Of a DNA stretch of 6,062 nt, positions 1 through 6,062 are shown in pieces. Position 1 is the first letter of the stretch. The number at the start of each line of letters is the position of its first letter. The DNA is taken from the NCBI GenBank assembly GCA_025352305.1, contig JANXTQ010000132.1:1-6062 (forward strand), given 5' to 3'. The notes beneath the pieces were generated by a model, which did not search any database, was not told the DNA's origin, and saw only the letters and a list, made by a program, of their open reading frames with translations. A program made the translations under genes and the position numbers. This stretch comes from Actinomycetes bacterium. GTDB taxonomy: Bacteria; Actinomycetota; Acidimicrobiia; Acidimicrobiales; RAAP-2.

Positions 1-902
1 AGCAACGCCACGCCGGCACCGACGAAAATGCTGAGAACAACGAGCACAAATATGATCGGCCGCCACGCGTTGATTTCGCTTCCGAGGCTCGACGCGACGA
101 CGCGCAGCAGCGCCGCGAACGCACCGACTTTGACCACGGCCGCCATGTAGCCCGTCACCGGAGTCGGGGCACCTTCGTAGACGTCGGGCGACCACAGGTG
201 AAACGGCACCGCGGCGACTTTGAATCCAAAACCAACGAGTAGCAGTCCAATTCCGGCCAGCAGGACCCCATTGTGCAAAAGAACGTTGGCCGATAGGAAC
301 AGCGAGATGGAGCTCAACGTCGTGGAGCCGGTCGCGCCGTAGGTCAGGGCCGCTCCGTAAATGAAGATGGCCGACGCAAAGCCACCGAGCAAAAAGTACT
401 TAAGCGCCGCTTCGGAGCTCGCGGCCCGGTGTCGGTCAAACGCAACGAGTACGTAGAGACCGATCGAGAGAATTTCGAGACCGAGAAATATGACGACCAG
501 ATCGTTGGCTTGCGCCATGATCATCGCGCCCGAGCACACCGCCAAGGCGAGAATCGGAAACTCCACTCCCCCGATGCGCTCACGTACGAACCAGTCATAC
601 GACACGAGCGCGGACAGAGCGAGTCCGAGGGCAATGACCGCGGTCGCTACGACGGAGAATCCATCGAACGCCACGGCGCTCGCGAGAGTGACGCTGGCGC
701 CATGCACCGCGAGCGAATGCCACTGGAAAAATGCGACGACGATCACGGCGAGCGCGGCGAGCACGGTGACGACGGTTCCAACGGCGCGGTGCAGACGTCC
801 GCGGCTCAGCGCGGTTGCCATCAGTAAGGCCAGCGAGGCCCCAAGGATGATCAGTTCCGGCAGAATCGCCAAATAGTTAATCGACGGAAGTTGCAGGCTC
901 AT
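1..902 (-). CDS. nuoN: NADH-quinone oxidoreductase subunit N (NuoN), 3' end cut by window edge
   Basis: Antiporter-like proton-pumping subunit of the complex I membrane arm. The first 300 codons are present; family members are usually about 480-520 residues, so roughly the last 40% lies beyond the left edge. The frame opens with ATG (MSLQLPSINYLAILPE) at 902 and is unbroken to base 1. Family hallmarks are the helix-5 motif FLGLEILSIGLYVLVAF with the proton-channel Glu at residue 143, the segment FGFKVAAVPFHLWSPDVYEG with the central Lys at 228, the following GAPTPVTGYMAAVVKVG with Lys258, and SSEAALKYFLLGGFASAIF at 162-180. Many hydrophobic helices are evident. The ATG overlaps the nuoM stop in an ATGA, and GGTGAG (909-914) lies 6 nt upstream as a plausible ribosome binding site, so translation is probably coupled to nuoM. 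The identity is secure; only the missing 3' part (including the later channel residues) cannot be judged. Confidence 0.97.
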   Translation of the reverse strand, partial: MSLQLPSINYLAILPELIILGASLALLMATALSRGRLHRAVGTVVTVLAALAVIVVAFFQWHSLAVHGASVTLASAVAFDGFSVVATAVIALGLALSALVSYDWFVRERIGGVEFPILALAVCSGAMIMAQANDLVVIFLGLEILSIGLYVLVAFDRHRAASSEAALKYFLLGGFASAIFIYGAALTYGATGSTTLSSISLFLSANVLLHNGVLLAGIGLLLVGFGFKVAAVPFHLWSPDVYEGAPTPVTGYMAAVVKVGAFAALLRVVASSLGSEINAWRPIIFVLVVLSIFVGAGVAL

Positions 903-2410
903 TTGGTGCTCACCGAAGTCGAGGCGGGCACGTTGGCGTGAACCGTTGGATTAATGCGATCCAGCACCGGGCGCGGAAAGACGCCGAGCACGACCACCAA
1001 GATCACGATGGGTACCAGCACCAGTCGCTCCTTGGTCTCGAGATCGCTGATGGCCGCGTTGTCCTCGTCGGGCGCACCGTGAAAGACCCGCTGGTACGCC
1101 CACAGTAAGTAGAGCGCCGCGAAAATGACGCCCGTGGCGGCCACGACGGCCCACCAACGATGCGTTGCGAAAGTTCCGAGCAACACCAAAAACTCACTGA
1201 CAAATCCCGACAGGCCCGGTAGACCAATCGACGCCATCATGACAACGGTAAACAGCGCCGCCAGTACGGGGGCGGGGCGCTGCAGTCCGCGAAGGTGCGC
1301 AATGTCTGCGGTGCCGCGTCGACTCTGGACCATGCCAATGAGCAAGAAGAATCCCGCCGTAATAACGCCGTGGTTAAACATCAACAACACCGCGCCACTG
1401 GTTCCAATTTGAGAACCCGAGACGGTACCGAGGACAATAAAACCGACCTGAGCGAGCGAACTGTACGCCACGAGTCTCTTTAGATCCTTCGACACCGCCG
1501 CGAGCGCGGAGCCGTAGAGAATTCCAATCACCGCCAACGTCAATAAGTAGGGCTGGACAGTGTGCAACGCGCTCGGCAGCAGCAACACGCAGTAGCGCAA
1601 CAGTCCGTAGGTGCCCAGCTTGGCGAGCAGAGCCGACAGAACCATTGATCCCGCGGTGGGCGCTTCGGCGTAGGCGAGCGGCGACCAGGTGTGCAGCGGC
1701 CAAATGGGTGCCTTGACCGCGAAGGCAATCGCGAAAGCAACAAATATCCACACGGCGCTCGAATGCGTAATGCTCGCGTGCTGCAGCACGGAGTAGTTAA
1801 AACTCAGCGCTCCACCGTTTTGATTCTGCGCACTAAAGGCCAAATAGATCATGCCCACCAGCAAGAAACCGGAACCAAAGAGCGTGTAGATGAAGAATTT
1901 GAGCGCGGCCTGAGCACGCTGCGCACCACCCCAGCCCGCAATCATGAAGTAGCTCGGAATCAAGGTCAGTTCAAAGAACAAAAAGAACTCGAGCAGGTCA
2001 CGCGATACAAATGCGCCGATCGTCGCCGTGCTGAGCAGCAACATCCACGCGACGAACGCGGGCTCGTTGCGGCGCTCGCGAGCACCAACGAGGGCGAGCA
2101 GGATAACAATGGCGCTGAGTGCAACTAAGAACAGCGAGATGCCGTCTAGTCCAACGTCATAGGCCAGGCCGAAACTCGGCGCGAGGACGCTTCGGTGCGA
2201 AAAATCGACGAACCGCAGGGATCCACTGAGCCCCGCCACGCCCGAGTGTGCATAGAGGAAGGTCACTACCAGTGCCAGAGCTAACTCCAGCGTGGCGCTC
2301 ACGGCACCGATGACGAATGCGGCGCCCTCAATGGCCTTCGTGGCCAGAACGAATATCGCGCCGAGCAGCGGCACAATAAGTAGAGCGGTGATCCAGTAGT
2401 ACGAATGCAC
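899..2410 (-). CDS. nuoM: NADH-quinone oxidoreductase subunit M (NuoM)
   Basis: Antiporter-like proton-pumping subunit in the middle of the complex I membrane arm; 503 residues, close to the E. coli protein (about 509). The expected channel residues are visible: Glu147 in FFLFFELTLIPSYFMIAGW, Lys233 in FAVKAPIWPLHTWSPLAYAE, Lys264 in LLAKLGTYGLLRY and Glu406 in LSGFVSEFLVLLG. About 14 hydrophobic helices fit the family. I chose the GTG at 2410 (MHSYYWITALLIVPLLGAIF): it gives a normal hydrophobic NuoM N-terminus and has GAGG 5 nt upstream. A GTG at 2476 in the same frame would add 22 mostly charged residues (several Arg, Asp and Glu) unlike any NuoM start and would overlap the small upstream ORF. 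Differences from common NuoM proteins: the usual HTWLPDAH stretch reads HTWSPLAY, and the usual S-H pair before MGF reads A-Q (SSLAQVGF, Gln321). The stop overlaps the nuoN start (ATGA). Confidence 0.97.
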   Translation of the reverse strand: MHSYYWITALLIVPLLGAIFVLATKAIEGAAFVIGAVSATLELALALVVTFLYAHSGVAGLSGSLRFVDFSHRSVLAPSFGLAYDVGLDGISLFLVALSAIVILLALVGARERRNEPAFVAWMLLLSTATIGAFVSRDLLEFFLFFELTLIPSYFMIAGWGGAQRAQAALKFFIYTLFGSGFLLVGMIYLAFSAQNQNGGALSFNYSVLQHASITHSSAVWIFVAFAIAFAVKAPIWPLHTWSPLAYAEAPTAGSMVLSALLAKLGTYGLLRYCVLLLPSALHTVQPYLLTLAVIGILYGSALAAVSKDLKRLVAYSSLAQVGFIVLGTVSGSQIGTSGAVLLMFNHGVITAGFFLLIGMVQSRRGTADIAHLRGLQRPAPVLAALFTVVMMASIGLPGLSGFVSEFLVLLGTFATHRWWAVVAATGVIFAALYLLWAYQRVFHGAPDEDNAAISDLETKERLVLVPIVILVVVLGVFPRPVLDRINPTVHANVPASTSVSTK

Positions 2411-2412
2411 GG

Positions 2413-2574
2413 CTACCTCGTCCTCACCACGACGTAAATAACGGCGGCGAGTGCAATGACTCCGTACAACGTCCACTTAATGGAAGAGATGAACATCTTG
2501 GCCGCGAGGCGCACGATGATGAGCAGCACCAGTGCCGCAGCAATGACGTAGTAAATATCGACGTGCTTTATCAC
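2413..2574 (-). CDS. Small two-helix membrane protein between nuoL and nuoM (53 aa, unrecognised)
   Basis: A 53-codon frame starting with GTG at 2574 and ending with TAG at 2413-2415. I do not recognise the protein. It reads MIKHVDIYYVIAAALVLLII at the start, then a basic linker (Arg22, Lys26, Lys33), then TLYGVIALAAVIYVVVRTR at the end. Hydrophobic runs at about residues 7-21 and 34-50 suggest a helical hairpin; the only acidic residue is Asp6, and the protein is strongly basic (Lys3, Arg22, Lys26, Lys33, Arg51, Arg53). Its start overlaps the nuoL stop in a GTGA, the same arrangement as nuoI/nuoJ; GAGG (2580-2583) lies 5 nt upstream, and its stop is 2 nt before the nuoM start. It thus fills the 160-base interval between nuoL and nuoM exactly. 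Inferred role: a small accessory subunit or assembly factor of the complex I membrane arm near NuoL/NuoM. The alternative is a chance open frame serving only as a spacer, which the start context and hydropathy make less likely. Confidence 0.8.
   Translation of the reverse strand: MIKHVDIYYVIAAALVLLIIVRLAAKMFISSIKWTLYGVIALAAVIYVVVRTR
2416..2424 (-). promoter_or_regulatory. Ribosome binding site deciding the nuoM start
   Basis: AGGACGAGG lies within the last three sense codons of the small ORF, with its GAGG 5 nt before the GTG at 2408-2410. This position favours the shorter nuoM start over the in-frame GTG at 2476, and puts nuoM initiation under the ribosomes finishing the small ORF. Confidence 0.65.
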
Positions 2575-4442
2575 CAGGACCTCATCAGTAAGAAGATCAC
2601 CAACGCGGCCATCCCGGCGACGATGCCGAGCGCGTAGTGACGAAGAAAACCGCTCTGCAATTTACGCACGCCCTCGGCGCTACGACGAACGAGCACCGCC
2701 GTTCCGGTAACCGCACCGTCAATGACCTTCGGCTCAATAACGTCGCCGGCAAAGTTCGCCAGTTCCGTGCTCGGACGGCCAATCACGGCGTCGTAGGCGT
2801 CGTCCCAACGCCACACCCGCTCTAAGAAGCTCGATTCGTACTTCGGCCACGGGGTTGTTGACTTCCAGATGGAAAAGGCGGCCAGTAGTCCTATGAGGGC
2901 GGCCACGATGTCCACGCCGGCGAGAACCCACTGGGCGTTAGTTCCCGCGTGCGTGAGCGAACTCAGGTCGCTCGCGGGACCCGCGAGAAAACCAGCGATG
3001 GAGTCGTGGTGTATCCAGGGCAGGTCCAACACCCCTCCAGCGATGCTCAAGATCGCGAGCAGAACCAACGGGACCGTCATCATCCACGGCGATTCGTGCG
3101 GATCGTGATCCTTGGTGAGTTCGCGGAAACGCTCATTACCGCGAAAGGTCAGAACAAAGAGGCGACTCATGTAATACGCCGTGAGCACGGCAGTCAGTAC
3201 GCCGAGGATCCATAGAGGTTTCGAGAACTCGTACACGTTGGTGAGAACGTCGCCCTTGGACCAAAAGCCCGCGAAGGGCGGTACGCCCGAAATGGTCAGC
3301 CAACCAACGAGGAACGTCGGAAATGTCAAGGGCAGGTACTTCTTTAATCCCCCCATGAGGCGTAGGTCCTGTTCGCCGTTGAGCGAATGAATAACCGAAC
3401 CGGAACCAAGAAACAACAACGCCTTAAAGAATGCGTGCGACACCATCAAGAAGATGGCCGCGGCGTAGGCACCGGAGCCAACGGCGAGCACCATGTAGCC
3501 AATTTGAGAGACGGTGGAAAAGGCGAGAACCTTCTTGATGTCCTTTTGACTCGTGGCGATCGTGGCGGCGACGAAGGCGGTCAGTCCACCAATGATCGCA
3601 ATGGTCGCTCGACCGGACCCCGTCAAGGCGAGAATCGGCGACATGCGCACCAACAAATACACGCCGGCGGTGACCATGGTCGCGGCGTGAATCAGTGCCG
3701 AGACCGGAGTCGGGCCCTCCATGGCGTCGGGCAACCAGTTAAAGAGGGGGATCTGCGCGCTCTTGCCACTCGCGGCGAGCAAAAGGGCCAACACCGTCAC
3801 GGTCGCCACGGTGCCACTGAAGGCCCCGGCGTGGCTGAAGATCGTTCGGTAGTCCAGCGAGTGCACCGTTTGAAAAATAAGGAACATCGCCAACAGCAGC
3901 CCGACGTCGCCAATGCGGTTATAGATGAACGCCTTCTTGCCCGCTGAGGCGGCCGCATCTTTCTCGAAGTAGTAACTCACTAACCAGTAGCTGCAGACCC
4001 CGACGCCTTCCCATCCCACGAAGGTCAACAACAGGTTGTTGGCCAGCACCAAGATCAGCATCGAGAACACGAAGAGATTGAGATAGATGAAGAACTTGTT
4101 GAAGTCTCGTTCTCCGTGCATGTAGGCAATGGAGTACAGGTGAATCAAGCTGGAGATACCGGTGACAAACAGACACATGGTGATCGATAGCGGGTCTACG
4201 AGCAGTGCGGCGTGAACGTGCAGGGAACCGACCGACAACCAACTAAATAGGTTCACCGTGACTTCGCGCTTGGACGTAGACAGCAGCGAGAAGAACGTCA
4301 CGACCGTTGCGACGAAACTCGCGGCGACGGCTCCCGTGGCTAACCAGCCGGTCGCGCGCTCGGGAATGGAACGTCCGAGGATCAACATCAGGACAAAGCC
4401 CACCAGCGGCAACAGAGCAATCAGGAGTGATGAGTGCGCCAT
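2571..4442 (-). CDS. nuoL: NADH-quinone oxidoreductase subunit L (NuoL)
   Basis: Distal antiporter-like proton-pumping subunit of complex I, 623 residues (family about 610-680). Conserved features in order: LVDPLSITM near residue 81, Glu145 in FVGWEGVGVCSYWLVSYYF, NRIGDVG at 175-181 with Asp179, Lys227 in SGKSAQIPLFNWLPDAMEG, PTPVSALIHAATMVTAGVYL with His252, FSTVSQIGYMVLA near 308, VSHAFFKALLFLGSGS with His336 and Lys340, and Lys396 in FAGFWSKGDVL. The C-terminal part (about 510-623) has a helix near 510-526, a long polar or amphipathic stretch with many Asp/Glu/Arg, then a final helix YALGIVAGMAALVIFLLM. This fits the lateral helix and anchor helix that in known structures run along NuoM and NuoN. 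ATG at 4442 follows the nuoK stop by 1 nt, with GAAGGG (4448-4453) 5 nt upstream. A minor oddity is SKGD where many homologues have SKDE. The stop overlaps the small ORF start (GTGA). Confidence 0.98.
   Translation of the reverse strand: MAHSSLLIALLPLVGFVLMLILGRSIPERATGWLATGAVAASFVATVVTFFSLLSTSKREVTVNLFSWLSVGSLHVHAALLVDPLSITMCLFVTGISSLIHLYSIAYMHGERDFNKFFIYLNLFVFSMLILVLANNLLLTFVGWEGVGVCSYWLVSYYFEKDAAASAGKKAFIYNRIGDVGLLLAMFLIFQTVHSLDYRTIFSHAGAFSGTVATVTVLALLLAASGKSAQIPLFNWLPDAMEGPTPVSALIHAATMVTAGVYLLVRMSPILALTGSGRATIAIIGGLTAFVAATIATSQKDIKKVLAFSTVSQIGYMVLAVGSGAYAAAIFLMVSHAFFKALLFLGSGSVIHSLNGEQDLRLMGGLKKYLPLTFPTFLVGWLTISGVPPFAGFWSKGDVLTNVYEFSKPLWILGVLTAVLTAYYMSRLFVLTFRGNERFRELTKDHDPHESPWMMTVPLVLLAILSIAGGVLDLPWIHHDSIAGFLAGPASDLSSLTHAGTNAQWVLAGVDIVAALIGLLAAFSIWKSTTPWPKYESSFLERVWRWDDAYDAVIGRPSTELANFAGDVIEPKVIDGAVTGTAVLVRRSAEGVRKLQSGFLRHYALGIVAGMAALVIFLLMRSW
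2580..2583 (-). promoter_or_regulatory. Ribosome binding site for the small ORF
   Basis: GAGG inside the last codons of nuoL, 5 nt before the GTG at 2572-2574. It supports GTG as a real start and allows coupling with termination of nuoL at the GTGA overlap. Confidence 0.6.
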
Positions 4443-4443
4443 C

Positions 4444-4749
4444 TCAACCCTTCAGTTCCGACAACGCATCAACGGACGTGGAGTTGCGGCGCCTAAAAAC
4501 GGCCACAACGATTCCGAGACCGACGGTAACCTCCGCCGCGGCGACCACCAGCACGAAGAACACCGCCGCTTGGCCCCCAATGTCCTTTAGGGAGTGAGCG
4601 AAGGTCACGAAAGTCAAATTGACCGCATTCAGCATCAGTTCAATGCACATGAACATGATGAGCGCACTGCGCCGAGTGAGTACGCCGTAGGCGCCGATGC
4701 CAAAGAGCATGGCCGCGACCACCAGGTACCACGAGGTCGGAATAGTCAT
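4444..4749 (-). CDS. nuoK: NADH-quinone oxidoreductase subunit K (NuoK)
   Basis: Small membrane subunit of complex I with three helices, homologous to MrpC of Mrp antiporters, lying between NuoJ and NuoN in the membrane arm. The length is 101 residues, as in E. coli (about 100). The two membrane glutamates of the family are present: Glu37 in [19 protein letters not shown] and Glu73 in [20 protein letters not shown]. The N-terminus ([20 protein letters not shown]) and the [11 protein letters not shown] loop are typical. The protein ends in a polar tail ([16 protein letters not shown]) of the sort seen in actinobacterial NuoK. ATG at 4749 overlaps the nuoJ stop in an ATGA. AGAGGAAG (4754-4761), formed by the Glu-Glu codons at the end of nuoJ, is a strong ribosome binding site with its GAGG 7 nt upstream. 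Confidence 0.98.
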   Translation of the reverse strand: MTIPTSWYLVVAAMLFGIGAYGVLTRRSALIMFMCIELMLNAVNLTFVTFAHSLKDIGGQAAVFFVLVVAAAEVTVGLGIVVAVFRRRNSTSVDALSELKG

Positions 4750-5318
4750 CGAACTTCCTCTTCCGTTTCGACGATGCGGTCCTTGCGCGCGAGCAACACC
4801 GCACCGACCACCGCGATGATCAGCAGCGCGGCGGTGATTTCGAAAGCGTAGAGATAGGTCGTGAATATGGCACTCCCGAGTTCTTTGACGTTGCCGTTGC
4901 CGCCCTTGACCGGCACGCCAGCGGTCGCGGCCGCGGTGGCGCCACTGACCCAGTTGCTGTGCGCGAGCATCACGATGAGACCAACGACTGTGATGCTCAC
5001 GCTGGCCAGAGCGAGAGGCTTTTGTCCAACGAGCGGTTCCACGCCGACGTCCTCGTGGCGATCGACGCCGAGGAACATGATGACGAAAAGGAAGAGAACG
5101 ACAATGGCGCCGGCGTAAACAATGATTTCGACGGCCGCGAGAAAGTGAGCGTTCAGTTCAACGAACGCAATGGCGATACCGAAAAACGTCATGATCAAAC
5201 TCAGCGCGCAGTGCACGGGATTTCGCAGCGTGATTACTCCCACGGCGCCAATCAACATCAACAGAGATGCCACAACGAAAACCAACACGTCGGCAGTGGT
5301 GTGAGCCGTGGCGATCAC
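4746..5318 (-). CDS. nuoJ: NADH-quinone oxidoreductase subunit J (NuoJ)
   Basis: Membrane subunit of complex I, 190 residues (E. coli about 184) with five predicted helices. The third helix carries the family signature [20 protein letters not shown] (residues 64-83), including Tyr68 and Gly70. In known structures this helix switches between a pi-bulge and a regular helix during turnover. The preceding [19 protein letters not shown] is also typical. A Gly/Ala-rich loop (about 124-147) separates helices 4 and 5, and the tail is acidic (ETEEEVR). The start is GTG at 5318, overlapping the nuoI stop in a GTGA, with GGAG (5325-5328) 6 nt upstream; no better ATG exists near the conserved N-terminus. 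The final Glu codons double as the nuoK ribosome binding site. Confidence 0.97.
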   Translation of the reverse strand: MIATAHTTADVLVFVVASLLMLIGAVGVITLRNPVHCALSLIMTFFGIAIAFVELNAHFLAAVEIIVYAGAIVVLFLFVIMFLGVDRHEDVGVEPLVGQKPLALASVSITVVGLIVMLAHSNWVSGATAAATAGVPVKGGNGNVKELGSAIFTTYLYAFEITAALLIIAVVGAVLLARKDRIVETEEEVR

Positions 5319-6062
5319 TTATTACTCCACTGCTCAAATCGTCCGCGCAGCCCGTTGGGAACCTTGGCCATCAGTCGACTCTTAGCGCCCTCGATACCTT
5401 GCTGGTTGAGGGGCACATCTTGGGGTTCCAGGTGCTTAGAAAAGACGTCGCGGATCTGCTTGGAGCCCGTCGCTGCATCATCGCGGTGACTGCTCTGTCC
5501 GGCTTCGCCGGGGCGAACGCCGAATCCGAGGTCCCCGGACCACTGAGTCACGCCGGCGTACTGCGCCGAGCCCGATGGCGACGTGGCGCGCATCCAGCCT
5601 GCCGTCATTTCGGCCTCACCCTCACGCCAATCCTCCCACGGCAGCCGTTTCGGCATGCCGTTGTCATCAACCAGCAACTCCGCCTTGGTGTAGATGGCGT
5701 CGGCGCGATTGGTGAAGGAGAATTCGAACATCTTGGACTCGGTAATAGCTTCCGTCGGACACGCTTCGACGCACAGGTCGCAGTGAATGCAGCGCAGGTA
5801 GTTAATTTCGTAGACGTATCTGTAGCGCTCGCCGGGACTGACCGGGTGATCGGGCGGATTGTCTAGTCCTCGAACGTAAATACAGTCCGCCGGGCACACG
5901 CCCGCACAGAGTTCGCAGCCAATGCACTTTTCCATGCCGTCTTCGTAACGATTCAGTACGTGACGACCGTGTTGGCGCGGCTGTTTGGGACGCTTGTGCT
6001 TGGGATAACTCACCGTCACGGTCGGACGCGCGATGTGTCGAAGGGTGAGGTTGAAGCCACCA
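5315..6062 (-). CDS. nuoI: NADH-quinone oxidoreductase subunit I (NuoI), 5' end cut by window edge
   Basis: Peripheral-arm iron-sulfur subunit of complex I that relays electrons towards the quinone-reducing cluster. 248 residues are visible. Two ferredoxin-type [4Fe-4S] motifs (clusters N6a and N6b) are complete: CIGCELCAGVCP (Cys46, 49, 52, 56, counting from the first visible Gly) and CIHCDLCVEACP (Cys91, 94, 97, 101). Between and after them are the typical VNYLRC-like YEINYLRC and TEAITESKMFEFSFTNR. The frame stays open to the right edge, upstream of the GTG at 6019, and reads GGFNLTLRHIARPT before VTVSYPKHKRP. This is a typical NuoI membrane-contact N-terminus, so the true start lies outside the window; the partial codon at the edge ends in T, so it is not ATG directly before the first Gly. 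After about residue 150 comes a hydrophilic extension of nearly 100 residues not found in E. coli NuoI (180 aa). The stop overlaps the nuoJ start. Confidence 0.97.
   Translation of the reverse strand, partial: GGFNLTLRHIARPTVTVSYPKHKRPKQPRQHGRHVLNRYEDGMEKCIGCELCAGVCPADCIYVRGLDNPPDHPVSPGERYRYVYEINYLRCIHCDLCVEACPTEAITESKMFEFSFTNRADAIYTKAELLVDDNGMPKRLPWEDWREGEAEMTAGWMRATSPSGSAQYAGVTQWSGDLGFGVRPGEAGQSSHRDDAATGSKQIRDVFSKHLEPQDVPLNQQGIEGAKSRLMAKVPNGLRGRFEQWSNK
5325..5328 (-). promoter_or_regulatory. Ribosome binding site for the nuoJ GTG start
   Basis: GGAG within the end of nuoI, 6 nt before the GTG at 5316-5318. It supports the GTG start that overlaps the nuoI stop. Confidence 0.55.

Noticed and set aside
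429..876. Two overlapping plus-strand open frames opposite nuoN
   Set aside because: They lie opposite the conserved NuoN frame, which has the channel Glu region at this place. Their products are charged and repetitive without a domain.
2411..2476. In-frame GTG at 2476 as the nuoM start, adding 22 residues
   Set aside because: The added segment is highly charged, has no NuoM-like features and would overlap the small ORF by about 60 nt. The GTG at 2410 has a well-placed ribosome binding site and gives the expected hydrophobic N-terminus.
2411..2580. Internal promoter or terminator between nuoL and nuoM
   Set aside because: I see no hairpin followed by a T-run and no convincing -35/-10 pair; the interval is accounted for by the small ORF.
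3387..3947. 186-codon open frame on the plus strand, opposite nuoL
   Set aside because: Its product is very polar and low-complexity (Gly, Arg, His, Gln, Glu), as expected from the antisense of a hydrophobic membrane protein gene. It overlaps a fully conserved part of nuoL and has no recognisable domain.
4959..5866. Two long plus-strand open frames opposite nuoJ and nuoI
   Set aside because: Both are complementary to strongly conserved complex I genes and show no family motifs; open antisense frames are common at this base composition.
1..6062. Possible Mrp-type antiporter operon instead of complex I
   Set aside because: NuoL, NuoM, NuoN and NuoK are homologous to Mrp subunits, but the linked NuoI with two [4Fe-4S] motifs, the NuoJ signature helix and the I-J-K-L-M-N order identify complex I.

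Overview
The window lies entirely inside a respiratory complex I (NDH-1, NADH:quinone oxidoreductase) operon, all read from the minus strand. In transcription order (right to left) it holds nuoI (5' end cut by the right edge), nuoJ, nuoK, nuoL, a 53-codon ORF for a small hydrophobic protein, nuoM and nuoN (3' end cut by the left edge). This is the canonical I-J-K-L-M-N order, with the small ORF added between nuoL and nuoM. I see no RNA gene, mobile element, CRISPR array, terminator or stand-alone promoter, and no non-coding stretch longer than 2 bases.

Organism: the fairly high G+C (not counted exactly), three GTG starts and the protein texture (NuoI core with a GMEKCIGCELCAGVCP-type motif followed by a long hydrophilic tail, NuoK ending in a short polar tail) suggest an actinobacterium. 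My best guess is the class Acidimicrobiia. This is recognition from memory, not a search result.

Layout: nuoI/nuoJ, nuoJ/nuoK, nuoL/small ORF and nuoM/nuoN overlap by 4 nt (GTGA, ATGA, GTGA, ATGA). nuoK/nuoL and small ORF/nuoM are separated by 1 and 2 nt. Each start inside the window has a purine-rich Shine-Dalgarno-like sequence 5-7 nt upstream, lying inside the preceding gene. The genes therefore look like one translationally coupled message whose promoter and terminator lie outside the window.

Function: NuoI carries two [4Fe-4S] clusters that pass electrons towards the quinone site. NuoJ and NuoK are small membrane subunits linking the quinone site to the antiporter-like proton channels. 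NuoL, NuoM and NuoN are those channels; the Lys/Glu residues needed for proton transfer are visible in NuoL and NuoM and in the part of NuoN present. The main item for a second look is the 53-residue, probably two-helix membrane protein between nuoL and nuoM. It exactly fills the only apparent gap in the operon and could be an unrecognised small complex I subunit or assembly factor.
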